In this document: piece by piece, positions 7,898-13,435 of the stretch | Layout of the letters: each line of letters opens with the position of its first letter | Numbering within the stretch: position 1 is the stretch's first letter | Made by a program: the position numbers and the translations under genes | Notes under the pieces: model-generated | Seen by the model: the letters and a program-made list of their open reading frames with translations, nothing else | Databases searched by the model: none | What the model was told of the DNA's origin: nothing | Assembly (NCBI GenBank): GCA_964500775.1 | Contig: CAZCQG010000054.1 | Span: forward strand, 1-13,435 | Source: CAZCQG01 sp964500775 | GTDB taxonomy: Bacteria > Campylobacterota > Campylobacteria > Campylobacterales > CAZCQG01 | Reading direction: 5' to 3' | Length of the DNA: 13,435 nt

Positions 7898-8753
7898 CTA
7901 CGTACGCAATGTTTCTAGAAATGTGTTATAAGCCGCTTTTTGCGCATCGTTTAATTTACTAGGTTTGATCGTTACTACTTCTTTGTTTTTAGTCCTCCGA
8001 ATTAGCCCCCAAACCCCTTTATAAGGCTCTTCTGCTTTGAGTTTCCCCGGGGAAACTTTTGTTTTTTCTAGAGATTTTATCCGCTCTATCGCCGCTTCTC
8101 TAGAGAGACCGTTTGATAGAATCTCTTCAAATATCTCTGATTGTCTCTCCGTATCTTTGATCTTTGAAAGCTCCGAGAGGACATTGAGCACTTTATACCC
8201 TTTTTCAATCGCCCCTTTTATCACATTTTCTCCGAGGTTGCAGAGGGAAATATACTTACTAATCGTACTTTTTGACATCTCTAGAAACTCGGTGATCTCT
8301 TTTTGATTTGCAAATTGCTTTGTCGTCAAACCGTTTTTTAACGCGATGGCGACCTCTATCGGGTGCAAATTTTGTCTATCGATGTTCTCGGTCAGTGAGA
8401 GGATGTACATTTTTTCTTGTGTGAGATTATGCCCGTACACTATGGCTTGAATCATCTTTTTCTCAAGAAGTTTATGCGCCCTCCATCTCCTCTCGCCGGC
8501 GATAATCTGGTAGCGTTCATCCCCTATTCTATTGAGCAAAATAGGCTCTAGCAAGCCGTTTTCATCTATCGATTTTGCGAGCTCTTGGAGTTCATCTTCG
8601 TCAAAATCTATCCTCGGCTGATATGGATTGGGAGAGATGCTCTCTATAGGAATCTCGACTACGTTTTTTATCGAATTTCCTATAATCCCCTGCCCTCCCC
8701 CCTTTTTACTTCTATCATTCATCGCTTGTTCGAGTGCTTTTTTACCTAATGCC
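7898..8753 (-). other. parB body, antisense side faced by the CheX-like gene
   Basis: Only one base separates the stop codon of the CheX-like gene from that of parB, leaving no room for a terminator between them. Transcripts from the plus-strand gene must therefore run into the antisense strand of parB. The first plus-strand hairpin followed by T-rich sequence is the element at 8040-8068, about 145 nt inside parB. Confidence 0.4.
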
Positions 8754-8755
8754 AC
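7898..8755 (-). CDS. parB: ParB centromere-binding partition protein
   Basis: This is a 285-residue ParB/Spo0J-family protein that binds parS sites and spreads along DNA as a CTP-loaded clamp. Motifs: NPYQPRIDFDEDELQELAKSI (43-63), GERRWRA (87-93, box II, CTP-binding region), LTENIDRQNLHPIE (121-134), and a helix-turn-helix at about 151-172 (EITEFLEMSKSTISKYISL). The C-terminal 60 residues probably dimerise. The start is GTG at 8753-8755, chosen because AAGGAG sits five bases upstream and no in-frame ATG fits the N-terminus. It lies 22 bp after parA in one operon. Codons 233-239 contain an 18-bp perfect palindrome that is repeated downstream of rep. The partner of an HTH-bearing ParA indicates a plasmid-type locus and not the Soj/Spo0J pair next to a chromosomal oriC. 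Confidence 0.95.
   Translation of the reverse strand: MALGKKALEQAMNDRSKKGGGQGIIGNSIKNVVEIPIESISPNPYQPRIDFDEDELQELAKSIDENGLLEPILLNRIGDERYQIIAGERRWRAHKLLEKKMIQAIVYGHNLTQEKMYILSLTENIDRQNLHPIEVAIALKNGLTTKQFANQKEITEFLEMSKSTISKYISLCNLGENVIKGAIEKGYKVLNVLSELSKIKDTERQSEIFEEILSNGLSREAAIERIKSLEKTKVSPGKLKAEEPYKGVWGLIRRTKNKEVVTIKPSKLNDAQKAAYNTFLETLRT
8040..8068 (+). promoter_or_regulatory. parS-like palindrome inside parB, also a terminator-like hairpin
   Basis: AGTTTCCCCGGGGAAACT (8040-8057) is an 18-bp perfect palindrome inside parB, followed on the plus strand by TTTGTTTTTTC. It resembles the canonical parS GTTTCACGTGAAAC in its GTTTC...GAAAC arms. The same palindrome with the same flanking tract recurs in inverted orientation at 11480-11508 (28 of 29 bases identical). 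As a ParB-binding site it would be a centromere and possibly autoregulatory. Read on the plus strand, a 7-bp stem with CCGG loop and T-rich tail would also terminate transcripts entering from the convergent CheX-like gene. The two roles are not exclusive. Confidence 0.65.
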
Positions 8756-8777
8756 CCTTGCTCCTTCTTTTCTTTGA

Positions 8778-9773
8778 TTATCTATTTGATTGAAATTTTT
8801 CTATTGCGTATTCTAAAATTGCCCTTGTAGAGCGCATTCCCGTCATAAATTCATTTCTGATCTCTCCGAGCATCGCACCGATGAGTTGTGATTCTTTGGG
8901 AATCACGAGATCGGGGATTTGAAATGTTTTATTGACCGCATATTTTTCACTTATGTCGAGTATCGTTCGCATAAACATACTATGGATTTGCAGATTCTTC
9001 ACTTTATTGATAATAATAGCATCGATATTTTTTATTATATTAAATTCCCTTTTTGCAAATTCGACCTCCTCAATAAGCGTCTCAAGACCGGAAACGGCAA
9101 AGCCTTCGGCATCGGTGACAATCACTATATCATCTGCCGCGGTTATAGACATATAGAGCGACATACCGGGGTTTGGCGGAGTATCGATGACGATAAAATC
9201 GTATTTATCTCTCACGACTTCGATGAGTTTTAAGAGTGCTTTATGACCGCCCGGCTCACCCGAGAGCTTTTCTATGACTTTGGAGAGTTTTAATTGCGAA
9301 GGGATAACATCAAAACTCGTATGGGTATACTCCATAGTGATTATCGCTTGTTCGAGTGTTTTTTCCGAGATGCCGTCCCCGAGAAGTAAAGGGGAGAAAA
9401 TATCGACAAGGGTAGGGGAGGAGAGCTCTTGTTCCGTAAAAAAGAGTGATGTCGCATTTGCTTGTGCATCAAAATCAATAAATAAAACCTTTGCTCCCAA
9501 AAACGAAAGAAAATAGGCAAAATTCGTAGATATAGTTGTTTTGCCCACTCCCCCTTTTATATTCGAGAATGATATTACCGAACCGTAATCCCCCTTTTTT
9601 ATAGGCAGCGCAAGAGGGGAGGGGATAAAAATCTTATCTTGCTTTCCTCCCTCAAAGCGAAATGATTTTACTTCGCCGTTTTCGACCATTTTGGTATATG
9701 TAGGTCTTGAAATACCGGCTTTTTTTGCCGCATCGCTAATATTAAGTACTTGAAAATCTTCCGACGATGCCAT
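8778..9773 (-). CDS. parA: ParA partition ATPase with N-terminal helix-turn-helix
   Basis: This is a 331-residue partition ATPase. Residues 10-45 form a helix-turn-helix (DAAKKAGISRPTYTKMVENG), as in type Ia ParA proteins (P1 ParA, F SopA), which repress their own operon. The ATPase part has the deviant Walker A KGGVGKTT (73-80) with both signature lysines, Walker A' around FIDFDAQAN (98-106) and Walker B FIVIDTPP (193-200). The ATG at 9771-9773 is preferred over one 23 codons upstream because AAGGAA lies just before it and the longer N-terminus (MQCFLIKCKICRYC...) translates promoter sequence. ParA moves ParB-parS complexes over the nucleoid by ATP-dependent DNA binding. It is transcribed leftwards from the origin region, back to back with rep. 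Confidence 0.95.
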   Translation of the reverse strand: MASSEDFQVLNISDAAKKAGISRPTYTKMVENGEVKSFRFEGGKQDKIFIPSPLALPIKKGDYGSVISFSNIKGGVGKTTISTNFAYFLSFLGAKVLFIDFDAQANATSLFFTEQELSSPTLVDIFSPLLLGDGISEKTLEQAIITMEYTHTSFDVIPSQLKLSKVIEKLSGEPGGHKALLKLIEVVRDKYDFIVIDTPPNPGMSLYMSITAADDIVIVTDAEGFAVSGLETLIEEVEFAKREFNIIKNIDAIIINKVKNLQIHSMFMRTILDISEKYAVNKTFQIPDLVIPKESQLIGAMLGEIRNEFMTGMRSTRAILEYAIEKFQSNR

Positions 9774-9842
9774 TAATTTCCTTTTTAAATGAATATCTAT
9801 ACAATATCGACATATTTTACACTTTATTAAAAAACATTGCAA
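9774..9842 (-). promoter_or_regulatory. Probable parAB promoter/operator
   Basis: On the minus strand the stretch before parA carries a -10-like TATAGA at 9801-9796 and an AAGGAA ribosome-binding site. The direct repeat AATATC occurs twice (9792-9797 and 9803-9808), and CGACA at 9808-9812 looks like an isolated iteron core. Since the ParA carries a helix-turn-helix, this is where an autoregulatory operator would be expected. No -35 box is convincing. Confidence 0.4.
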
Positions 9843-9950
9843 TAGTATAAAAAAAGTAAAAGAGAAAAGAGAGAAAAAGTATTTAAAGATTCTAATTTTT
9901 TTTATATTTTAAATGCTTTACTATTTTAGGCTCTTTGAAATTCCCTTATT
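9843..9950. other. AT-rich candidate DNA unwinding element
   Basis: This block is very A+T-rich with strong strand asymmetry: an almost pure purine run at 9849-9879 (A and G with a single T) followed by a T-rich run at 9891-9910 and alternating AT stretches to about 9930. It directly precedes the first iteron at 9975. The position next to the array and the low GC content fit the duplex-melting region of iteron plasmids. The purine run could alternatively be a poly-A/G promoter UP-like tract. Confidence 0.5.
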
Positions 9951-9974
9951 TAGGCGTATGTACGGTTTTATTTT

Positions 9975-10390
9975 CGACAAAATAGTGCATATTTTCGACA
10001 AAAATAGGCGCACTGTCGACAAAATGAGCTTTTGAGTGACAAATATGATACGAAATGGGACGTATTTGTGCAAAATAGAGACTACGACGGTATATAAGTC
10101 GACAAATATGTGCAAAATAGTCGTGCAATGCGGAACTTTTATGAGAAATAGATAAAAAATGCACAAATTAGTCGACAAGAGTTGCCTCCAAGAGGGTGTT
10201 TTCGACAAATTGAGTAGGAATTTCGACAATAATGTGCAAAAAATCTCATTTTGGAGTGTTTCTTGCTTGGATGGATTTTATAGTTTTGTTTGTAAGTGCA
10301 TATTTTTGTCGATAGTCGTCGGGTGTTTTCGACAAATATGTGCAAGGATTCGACGAAATGAGCGCTTACTCGACAAATATGTGCAAAAAA
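9975..10390 (+). repeat. Iteron array, Rep-binding repeats
   Basis: The consensus is about CGACAAATATGTGCAAAA. Direct copies start at 9975, 9996, 10017, 10037 (degenerate, TGACAAATATGATA), 10058 (degenerate), 10100, 10203, 10224, 10330, 10351 and 10371. Inverted copies lie at 10160-10174 and 10297-10311. The best copies (10100, 10330, 10371) share CGACAAATATGTGCAA exactly. Copies at 10017, 10203 and 10351 instead end in a GAG-containing half (for example CGACGAAATGAGCGCTT) and form a second class. Start-to-start distances are 20-21 bp or near multiples, so the direct copies share one face of the helix. This is not a CRISPR, because units abut without unique spacers. Confidence 0.88.
10297..10344. 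promoter_or_regulatory. Inverted iteron pair, candidate rep operator
   Basis: The left arm TGCATATTTTTGTCGA (10297-10312) and right arm TCGACAAATATGTGCA (10329-10344) are inverted copies of the iteron with 14 of 16 positions complementary and a 16-bp centre. In mini-F, pSC101, R6K and pPS10 an inverted repeat of iteron sequence upstream of rep binds Rep dimers and represses rep. The position 66 bp before the rep start fits that role. A weak -10-like TATAGT at 10279-10284 lies just upstream. Confidence 0.5.
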
Positions 10391-10409
10391 ACAGTGGAGG
10401 GGATACGAT

Positions 10410-11489
10410 ATGACTGCTGCAGAACGAACAGAGACTTACGGCAAGGAGTGGAAGACCTATGAATCTATAAACTTGCACAAATCTGTCGACAAAGAGACAA
10501 AAAAAAGAGCCGCTAAACCGATTATCATCCAAAAAGAGAGTTCGCTTACTGCCGTGTATGCGTCAGGAGAGCTTACGCTCATACAGAAGAAACTTTTCAA
10601 CGCGTTTTTATATTTCGGCAAGCAAGCCATCAACACCGATGTCGACGTGACACGCGGGATTAAGATCCCCCTTTCGGATATTAAGCGTATCATAGGGTAT
10701 AGAAGCCGCAATATACAATTGCTCAAAGAGAATATTAAAAAACTCAATAGTATCCAAGTAGAGTACAACGTCCTTCACAAGCATCCCGAAGAGAAATGGG
10801 GGGTGTTTGCGATGGTCGCGGGTGCGGATGTAGAAAAAGATATGGTCGTGGTGTCGTTCCCTCACCAAATCATCAATGCGTTGCGCCAACCAAAAATGTA
10901 TTTTACCCTCGATCTAGGGTGTGTGGAGCTGCTCACGAGCAAGCACTCCGTGTCGATATTTGAGATTCTTGAGGATTATAAAAAATTGGCAAACTTTCCA
11001 AAGTGGACCATCGGCGAGTTTAAAAAAGCACTTGACATCGAAGAGAGTAAATACACAAAAATCACCGATCTAATCAAACGCGTGGTAAATCCGGCGGTCG
11101 AAGAGTTGTCAAATAAATTGGGCTTTAGGGTAGGGTACATACTTTATTCGGGAATCTTGCCTATCTATCAGGACGAGCTAGAAAGCTACAAACGCCTCCC
11201 TAAAATCACCGGATTGCAATTTATTAAAAAAGAGAAGACGGAAATTGAGATTTTTAGAGAAAACATAGAAGCGCAGCGAAAAGGTATGCTCCATTTTATC
11301 GGTTGCGAAATCGATGTGTCACAAAATGCATCTTCGGCAAAGTATTGTAAGATCACCGATATAGCATACGATTACAAAGAAAATAAATGGACGGTATCGC
11401 TCATCAGCAAAGAAAACGAGATCGTGCAGATGAAATACCCAAAAGGTTTTGAAGAGCTGACAAGCTACCTGAAGTCATTGAAAAAATAA
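10410..11489 (+). CDS. Rep_3-family (RepB/RepE-like) plasmid replication initiator
   Basis: This is a 359-residue initiator with two winged-helix domains. WH1, about residues 40-175, includes SGELTLIQKKLFNAFLYF and the IPLSDIKRIIGY region. WH2, about 175-275, contains SIFEILEDYKKL, WTIGEFKKALDI and KITDLIKRVVNPAVEELSNKL, the most recognisable Rep_3 signature. It should bind the adjacent iterons, open the AT-rich tract and recruit helicase. Residues 275-359 form an extra C-terminal part I do not recognise, which makes the protein longer than many Rep_3 initiators. The ATG follows GGAGGGG with seven-base spacing; the array ends only 20 bp upstream, so Rep binding probably represses its own gene. 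The stop is immediately followed by the parS-like palindrome. Confidence 0.93.
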   Translation: MTAAERTETYGKEWKTYESINLHKSVDKETKKRAAKPIIIQKESSLTAVYASGELTLIQKKLFNAFLYFGKQAINTDVDVTRGIKIPLSDIKRIIGYRSRNIQLLKENIKKLNSIQVEYNVLHKHPEEKWGVFAMVAGADVEKDMVVVSFPHQIINALRQPKMYFTLDLGCVELLTSKHSVSIFEILEDYKKLANFPKWTIGEFKKALDIEESKYTKITDLIKRVVNPAVEELSNKLGFRVGYILYSGILPIYQDELESYKRLPKITGLQFIKKEKTEIEIFRENIEAQRKGMLHFIGCEIDVSQNASSAKYCKITDIAYDYKENKWTVSLISKENEIVQMKYPKGFEELTSYLKSLKK

Positions 11490-11509
11490 AAGTTTCCCCG
11501 GGGAAACTT
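11480..11509 (-). promoter_or_regulatory. Second parS-like palindrome, between rep and ykgJ
   Basis: AAGTTTCCCCGGGGAAACTT (11490-11509) is a 20-bp perfect palindrome filling the 23-bp gap between the convergent rep and ykgJ stop codons. Read on the minus strand it is followed by TTATTTTTTC, so it looks like an intrinsic terminator for ykgJ. It matches the site in parB at 28 of 29 positions, in inverted orientation. The GTTTC...GAAAC arms resemble parS. Its presence in a coding sequence in one case and a spacer in the other argues for a protein-binding function beyond termination. Confidence 0.65.
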
Positions 11510-11512
11510 GAG

Positions 11513-11764
11513 CTAATAAGTATGCGACGTGAGCCTCTCTAGCGTGCTTAGAGACTGCAATGCCTCGTGATGGTTTGCCCCGCAATACTCCTTATCGAAC
11601 TTGAAATTGCGACAAACGGGCGGACGCTCTTCATAGACTTTGCAGCGGAGATTCGCATCGAGGTTTACGCAGCGCTCGCCCCCTTTTTTACCATGCGGCA
11701 TATTCGGGAGGGGCGAAGAGATGGATGGAGCGATACAACATGCTCCGCAATTATCATTACACAT
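11513..11764 (-). CDS. ykgJ: YkgJ-family cysteine-cluster protein
   Basis: This is an 83-residue small protein of the YkgJ / CxxCxxCC (UPF0153) family. It keeps the cysteine set C2, C6, C9, C10, C32, C41, C51 and C61, expected to bind zinc or an iron-sulfur cluster. The segments CGACCIAPSISSPLPNMPHGK and RPPVC...EYCG are very close to what I recall of E. coli YkgJ, and the length matches. The biochemical role of the family is not established. The start ATG follows GGAG at five-base spacing. It converges on rep, with a palindromic terminator-like site between them, and diverges from yjdM across a 100-bp spacer. Confidence 0.9.
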   Translation of the reverse strand: MCNDNCGACCIAPSISSPLPNMPHGKKGGERCVNLDANLRCKVYEERPPVCRNFKFDKEYCGANHHEALQSLSTLERLTSHTY

Positions 11765-11864
11765 AGGCGCTCCGTCGGCAGGTATTTTGTGACCTGAAAA
11801 TTAGCTCGAAGATTATAGCAGTAATTTTTCGCTACTATTCTCAAAAATTTCTACAAGGACAACT
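11765..11864. promoter_or_regulatory. Divergent spacer with ykgJ and yjdM promoters
   Basis: The 100-bp spacer must carry the promoters of both divergent small genes. TATTCT at 11836-11841 is a possible -10 for yjdM, and AAGGA at 11854-11858 is its ribosome-binding site. For ykgJ a GGAG site lies within the first bases. No operator is recognised. Confidence 0.35.
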
Positions 11865-12206
11865 ATGGAATCACTCCCAAAATGCCCGCAATGCGGCTCA
11901 GAATACACCTATGAAGACGGCGCTATGTACGTCTGTCCGGAATGCGCACACGAATGGAGCAAAGAATCTCTCTCTAGCGCAGAAGAATCAAACGTCATCA
12001 AAGATGCAAACGGCAATATACTCCAAGACGGCGATACCGTGACGGTGATAAAAGACCTCAAAGTCAAAGGAGCTTCTTCGAGCATCAAGGTAGGGACGAA
12101 AGTAAAAAACATCAGACTGGTTTACGAGGGCGATCATAATATCGACTGTAAGATCGATGGATTCGGAGCTATGCAGCTCAAATCCGAGTTTGTAAAAAAA
12201 GTCTAA
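11865..12206 (+). CDS. yjdM: YjdM/PhnA zinc-ribbon protein
   Basis: This is a 113-residue protein of the PhnA (YjdM) family. The N-terminal zinc ribbon has C7-x2-C10 and C24-x2-C27 (CPQC, CPEC), followed by the family's small beta-barrel domain with VIKDANGNILQDGDTVTVIKDL and VKGASSSIKVGTKVKNIRLV, ending in LKSEFVKK. The full family length is present. Although named for the E. coli phosphonate operon, YjdM is not needed for phosphonate breakdown and its true role is unclear, so phosphonate use should not be inferred. A clear AAGGA site precedes the ATG. The TAA overlaps the convergent rlmI stop by two bases. Confidence 0.93.
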   Translation: MESLPKCPQCGSEYTYEDGAMYVCPECAHEWSKESLSSAEESNVIKDANGNILQDGDTVTVIKDLKVKGASSSIKVGTKVKNIRLVYEGDHNIDCKIDGFGAMQLKSEFVKKV

Positions 12207-13378
12207 AGGGCGATTTTTTTCACCAACAGCCCGCTTAGATAATCGGAAGCGGGGAGATTGAGAACATACGGATGGTCGCTATCGGCGTGCATCCTCTCGA
12301 CTATCTCTAGAGCGCAATTTGCATCTTTGGAGGCTTCTAGCGCATTTTGGAGGAGTTCGTTTAATCCGATGTGGTGCGAACACGAAAATAGCGCTACATA
12401 GCCGTCATCGCAAAGAAGTTTCAGCGCGCTTGAGACTAAGAATCTAAACCCTTTCAGCGCCCCTCTGCTCTCTCTCTTTGTTTTTGCAAAGGGTGGAGGA
12501 TCGAGCACTATCATATTGTAGCGGGCATCTTTTTCTAGCGCTTCGGTGAGAAATTTAAACGCGTCGTATTTGATGATGCTACTTTGGGGCAGGGCGTTTA
12601 GCCCGATATTTTTTTCTACTTGGGCGAGCGCGCTTTCCGAGACATCGATAAACTCTACCGATGCTCTGTTTTTGAGCGCATGCAGCCCAAATCCTCCGGC
12701 ATTGCAAAAAATGTCTAGCATAGTATCGCCTGCTTTTACGTAGCGCGAGACGATCTCTCTATTTTTGCGTTGATCGAGATAAAAGCCCGTTTTTTGACTC
12801 TCAAACAAATTTACGAGGAATCGAACCCCATTTTCTTCTATCTCTATTTCGTGAGGAATCTCGCCGTAGATTACGCCGTTTTCGCTCAAAATCCCCTCTT
12901 TTTGACGCACCTTGGCATCCGATTTATCGTAGATTCCTTGCGGAGCACACACCTCTTGGAGTGCACGCAATATCTCTCCTCTATAGCGCTCCATCCCCGC
13001 GGTATTTATTTGTATCGCCAAATAGTTTGCATAGGAATCTACGATAAGACCGGGGAGAAAATCTGCTTCGGAGTGTATCACTCTGTAGGCGTTTGTCTGT
13101 TTTTGAAGCGGGGCGCGTTTGGAAAACGCCTCTTGGATTCTTTTACGGAAAAAAAGATAGTCGATAGTCTCGTCTTTAAAACTCAATATTCGCAAGGTGA
13201 TGACGCTCTTTTTATTACAGTACGCGATGCCGAGAAATTTTCCGCTAGGAGCCTCAACCCTTACTAGATTCCCGTCAATTACGTCATCAAGCTTTGATGC
13301 TATTTCGTTGCTATACACCCAACAAAAATAGCTCTCTAGTTTTTGTGCGGCGTGTTTTAGTATCTTTATCGTTTGCAT
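12203..13378 (-). CDS. rlmI: RlmI-like 23S rRNA (cytosine-C5) methyltransferase
   Basis: This is a 391-residue class I SAM-dependent methyltransferase of the RlmI/YccW family, predicted to methylate C5 of a cytosine in 23S rRNA (C1962 in E. coli). It has an N-terminal PUA RNA-binding domain (about 1-75, containing WVYSNEI), a central linking domain and a Rossmann-fold methyltransferase. Motifs: KTGFYLDQR (196-204), DIFCNAGGFG (222-231, SAM binding), DPPPF (293-297) and SCSHH (332-336) with the presumed catalytic Cys333. The start is ATG at 13376-13378; a TTG codon just upstream is less likely. A GAGAG site lies six bases before it. This is a housekeeping-type gene, notable beside plasmid replication genes. 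Confidence 0.9.
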   Translation of the reverse strand: MQTIKILKHAAQKLESYFCWVYSNEIASKLDDVIDGNLVRVEAPSGKFLGIAYCNKKSVITLRILSFKDETIDYLFFRKRIQEAFSKRAPLQKQTNAYRVIHSEADFLPGLIVDSYANYLAIQINTAGMERYRGEILRALQEVCAPQGIYDKSDAKVRQKEGILSENGVIYGEIPHEIEIEENGVRFLVNLFESQKTGFYLDQRKNREIVSRYVKAGDTMLDIFCNAGGFGLHALKNRASVEFIDVSESALAQVEKNIGLNALPQSSIIKYDAFKFLTEALEKDARYNMIVLDPPPFAKTKRESRGALKGFRFLVSSALKLLCDDGYVALFSCSHHIGLNELLQNALEASKDANCALEIVERMHADSDHPYVLNLPASDYLSGLLVKKIAL

Positions 13379-13435
13379 CAAAGCTCTCTTGTTTAAAATT
13401 TCGAGATTATACCGCTATTTATGTAATGACTGATG
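13379..13435 (-). promoter_or_regulatory. rlmI promoter
   Basis: A perfect -10 hexamer TATAAT lies on the minus strand at 13411-13406, 27 bp upstream of the rlmI ATG, in AT-rich surroundings. The -35 position (about 13434-13429) reads ATCAGT, a poor match, which is common in Campylobacterota where the -35 element is weak. The window ends here. Confidence 0.5.

Larger units (their letters stand above)
9826..10396. other. Iteron-type replication origin (oriV)
   Basis: This gene-free stretch between divergent parA and rep has the build of an iteron-regulated plasmid origin: an A+T-rich, asymmetric tract near the parA side, then an array of initiator-binding repeats running up to the rep ribosome-binding site. 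Rep_3 initiators bind iterons as monomers, melt the neighbouring AT-rich DNA and limit copy number by coupling iteron-bound complexes. I saw no clear DnaA box (neither TTATCCACA nor the TTCATTCAC-like form known from Helicobacter), which is unusual for this origin type and may reflect divergence. Confidence 0.82.

Noticed and set aside
9774..9842. Longer ParA start 23 codons upstream.
   Set aside because: The extra residues are cysteine-rich and unlike ParA, while the internal ATG at 9773 has a strong AAGGAA site.
9921..10345. Open reading frames of 60-100 codons on the minus strand through the iteron region.
   Set aside because: Their translations are made of iteron sequence, show repeated low-complexity motifs, have no good ribosome-binding sites and overlap the origin.
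9975..10390. CRISPR array.
   Set aside because: Repeats are degenerate, occur in both orientations and abut at 21 bp without unique spacers. An adjacent Rep_3 gene explains them as iterons.
11865..12206. Phosphonate degradation locus, from the PhnA name and the nearby PhoX.
   Set aside because: PhnA/YjdM is not required for phosphonate use, and no C-P lyase or phosphonatase genes are present.

Overview
The window looks like Campylobacterota (Sulfuricurvum/Sulfurimonas-like) DNA. The basis is the overall style of the proteins, compact gene packing, AT-rich spacers and a KtrAB-type potassium system; the genus cannot be fixed from sequence alone. All functional calls rest on motifs read by eye, without database searches.

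Layout. Positions 1-213 hold no convincing gene but contain a long imperfect hairpin. Positions 214-3013 (minus strand) form a tight three-gene operon: ktrB, ktrA and a protein I do not recognise. A 114-bp divergent spacer leads to a plus-strand pair: a PhoX-family lipoprotein phosphatase whose stop codon overlaps the start of a periplasmic protein with two CXXCH haem motifs. A plus-strand gene follows with STAS-like, degenerate receiver-like and CheX-like parts. Facing it on the minus strand are parB and parA. A 636-bp AT-rich, iteron-filled origin comes next, then a Rep_3-family replication initiator on the plus strand. The right flank has ykgJ (minus), yjdM/phnA (plus) and rlmI (minus).

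The core of interest is the plasmid-type replication and partition module at about 7.9-11.5 kb (parB-parA-oriV-rep). It sits among genes usually found on chromosomes, so this may be a large secondary replicon (chromid-like), a plasmid that captured chromosomal genes, or an integrated plasmid. The iterons lie on one helical face, with spacings close to multiples of 20.8 bp over 400 bp. An inverted iteron pair upstream of rep is a candidate autoregulatory operator. An 18-bp palindrome with a conserved A/T-tract on one side occurs twice, once inside parB codons and once between rep and ykgJ. It resembles parS, and it also reads as a terminator that would stop transcription entering the module from either side.
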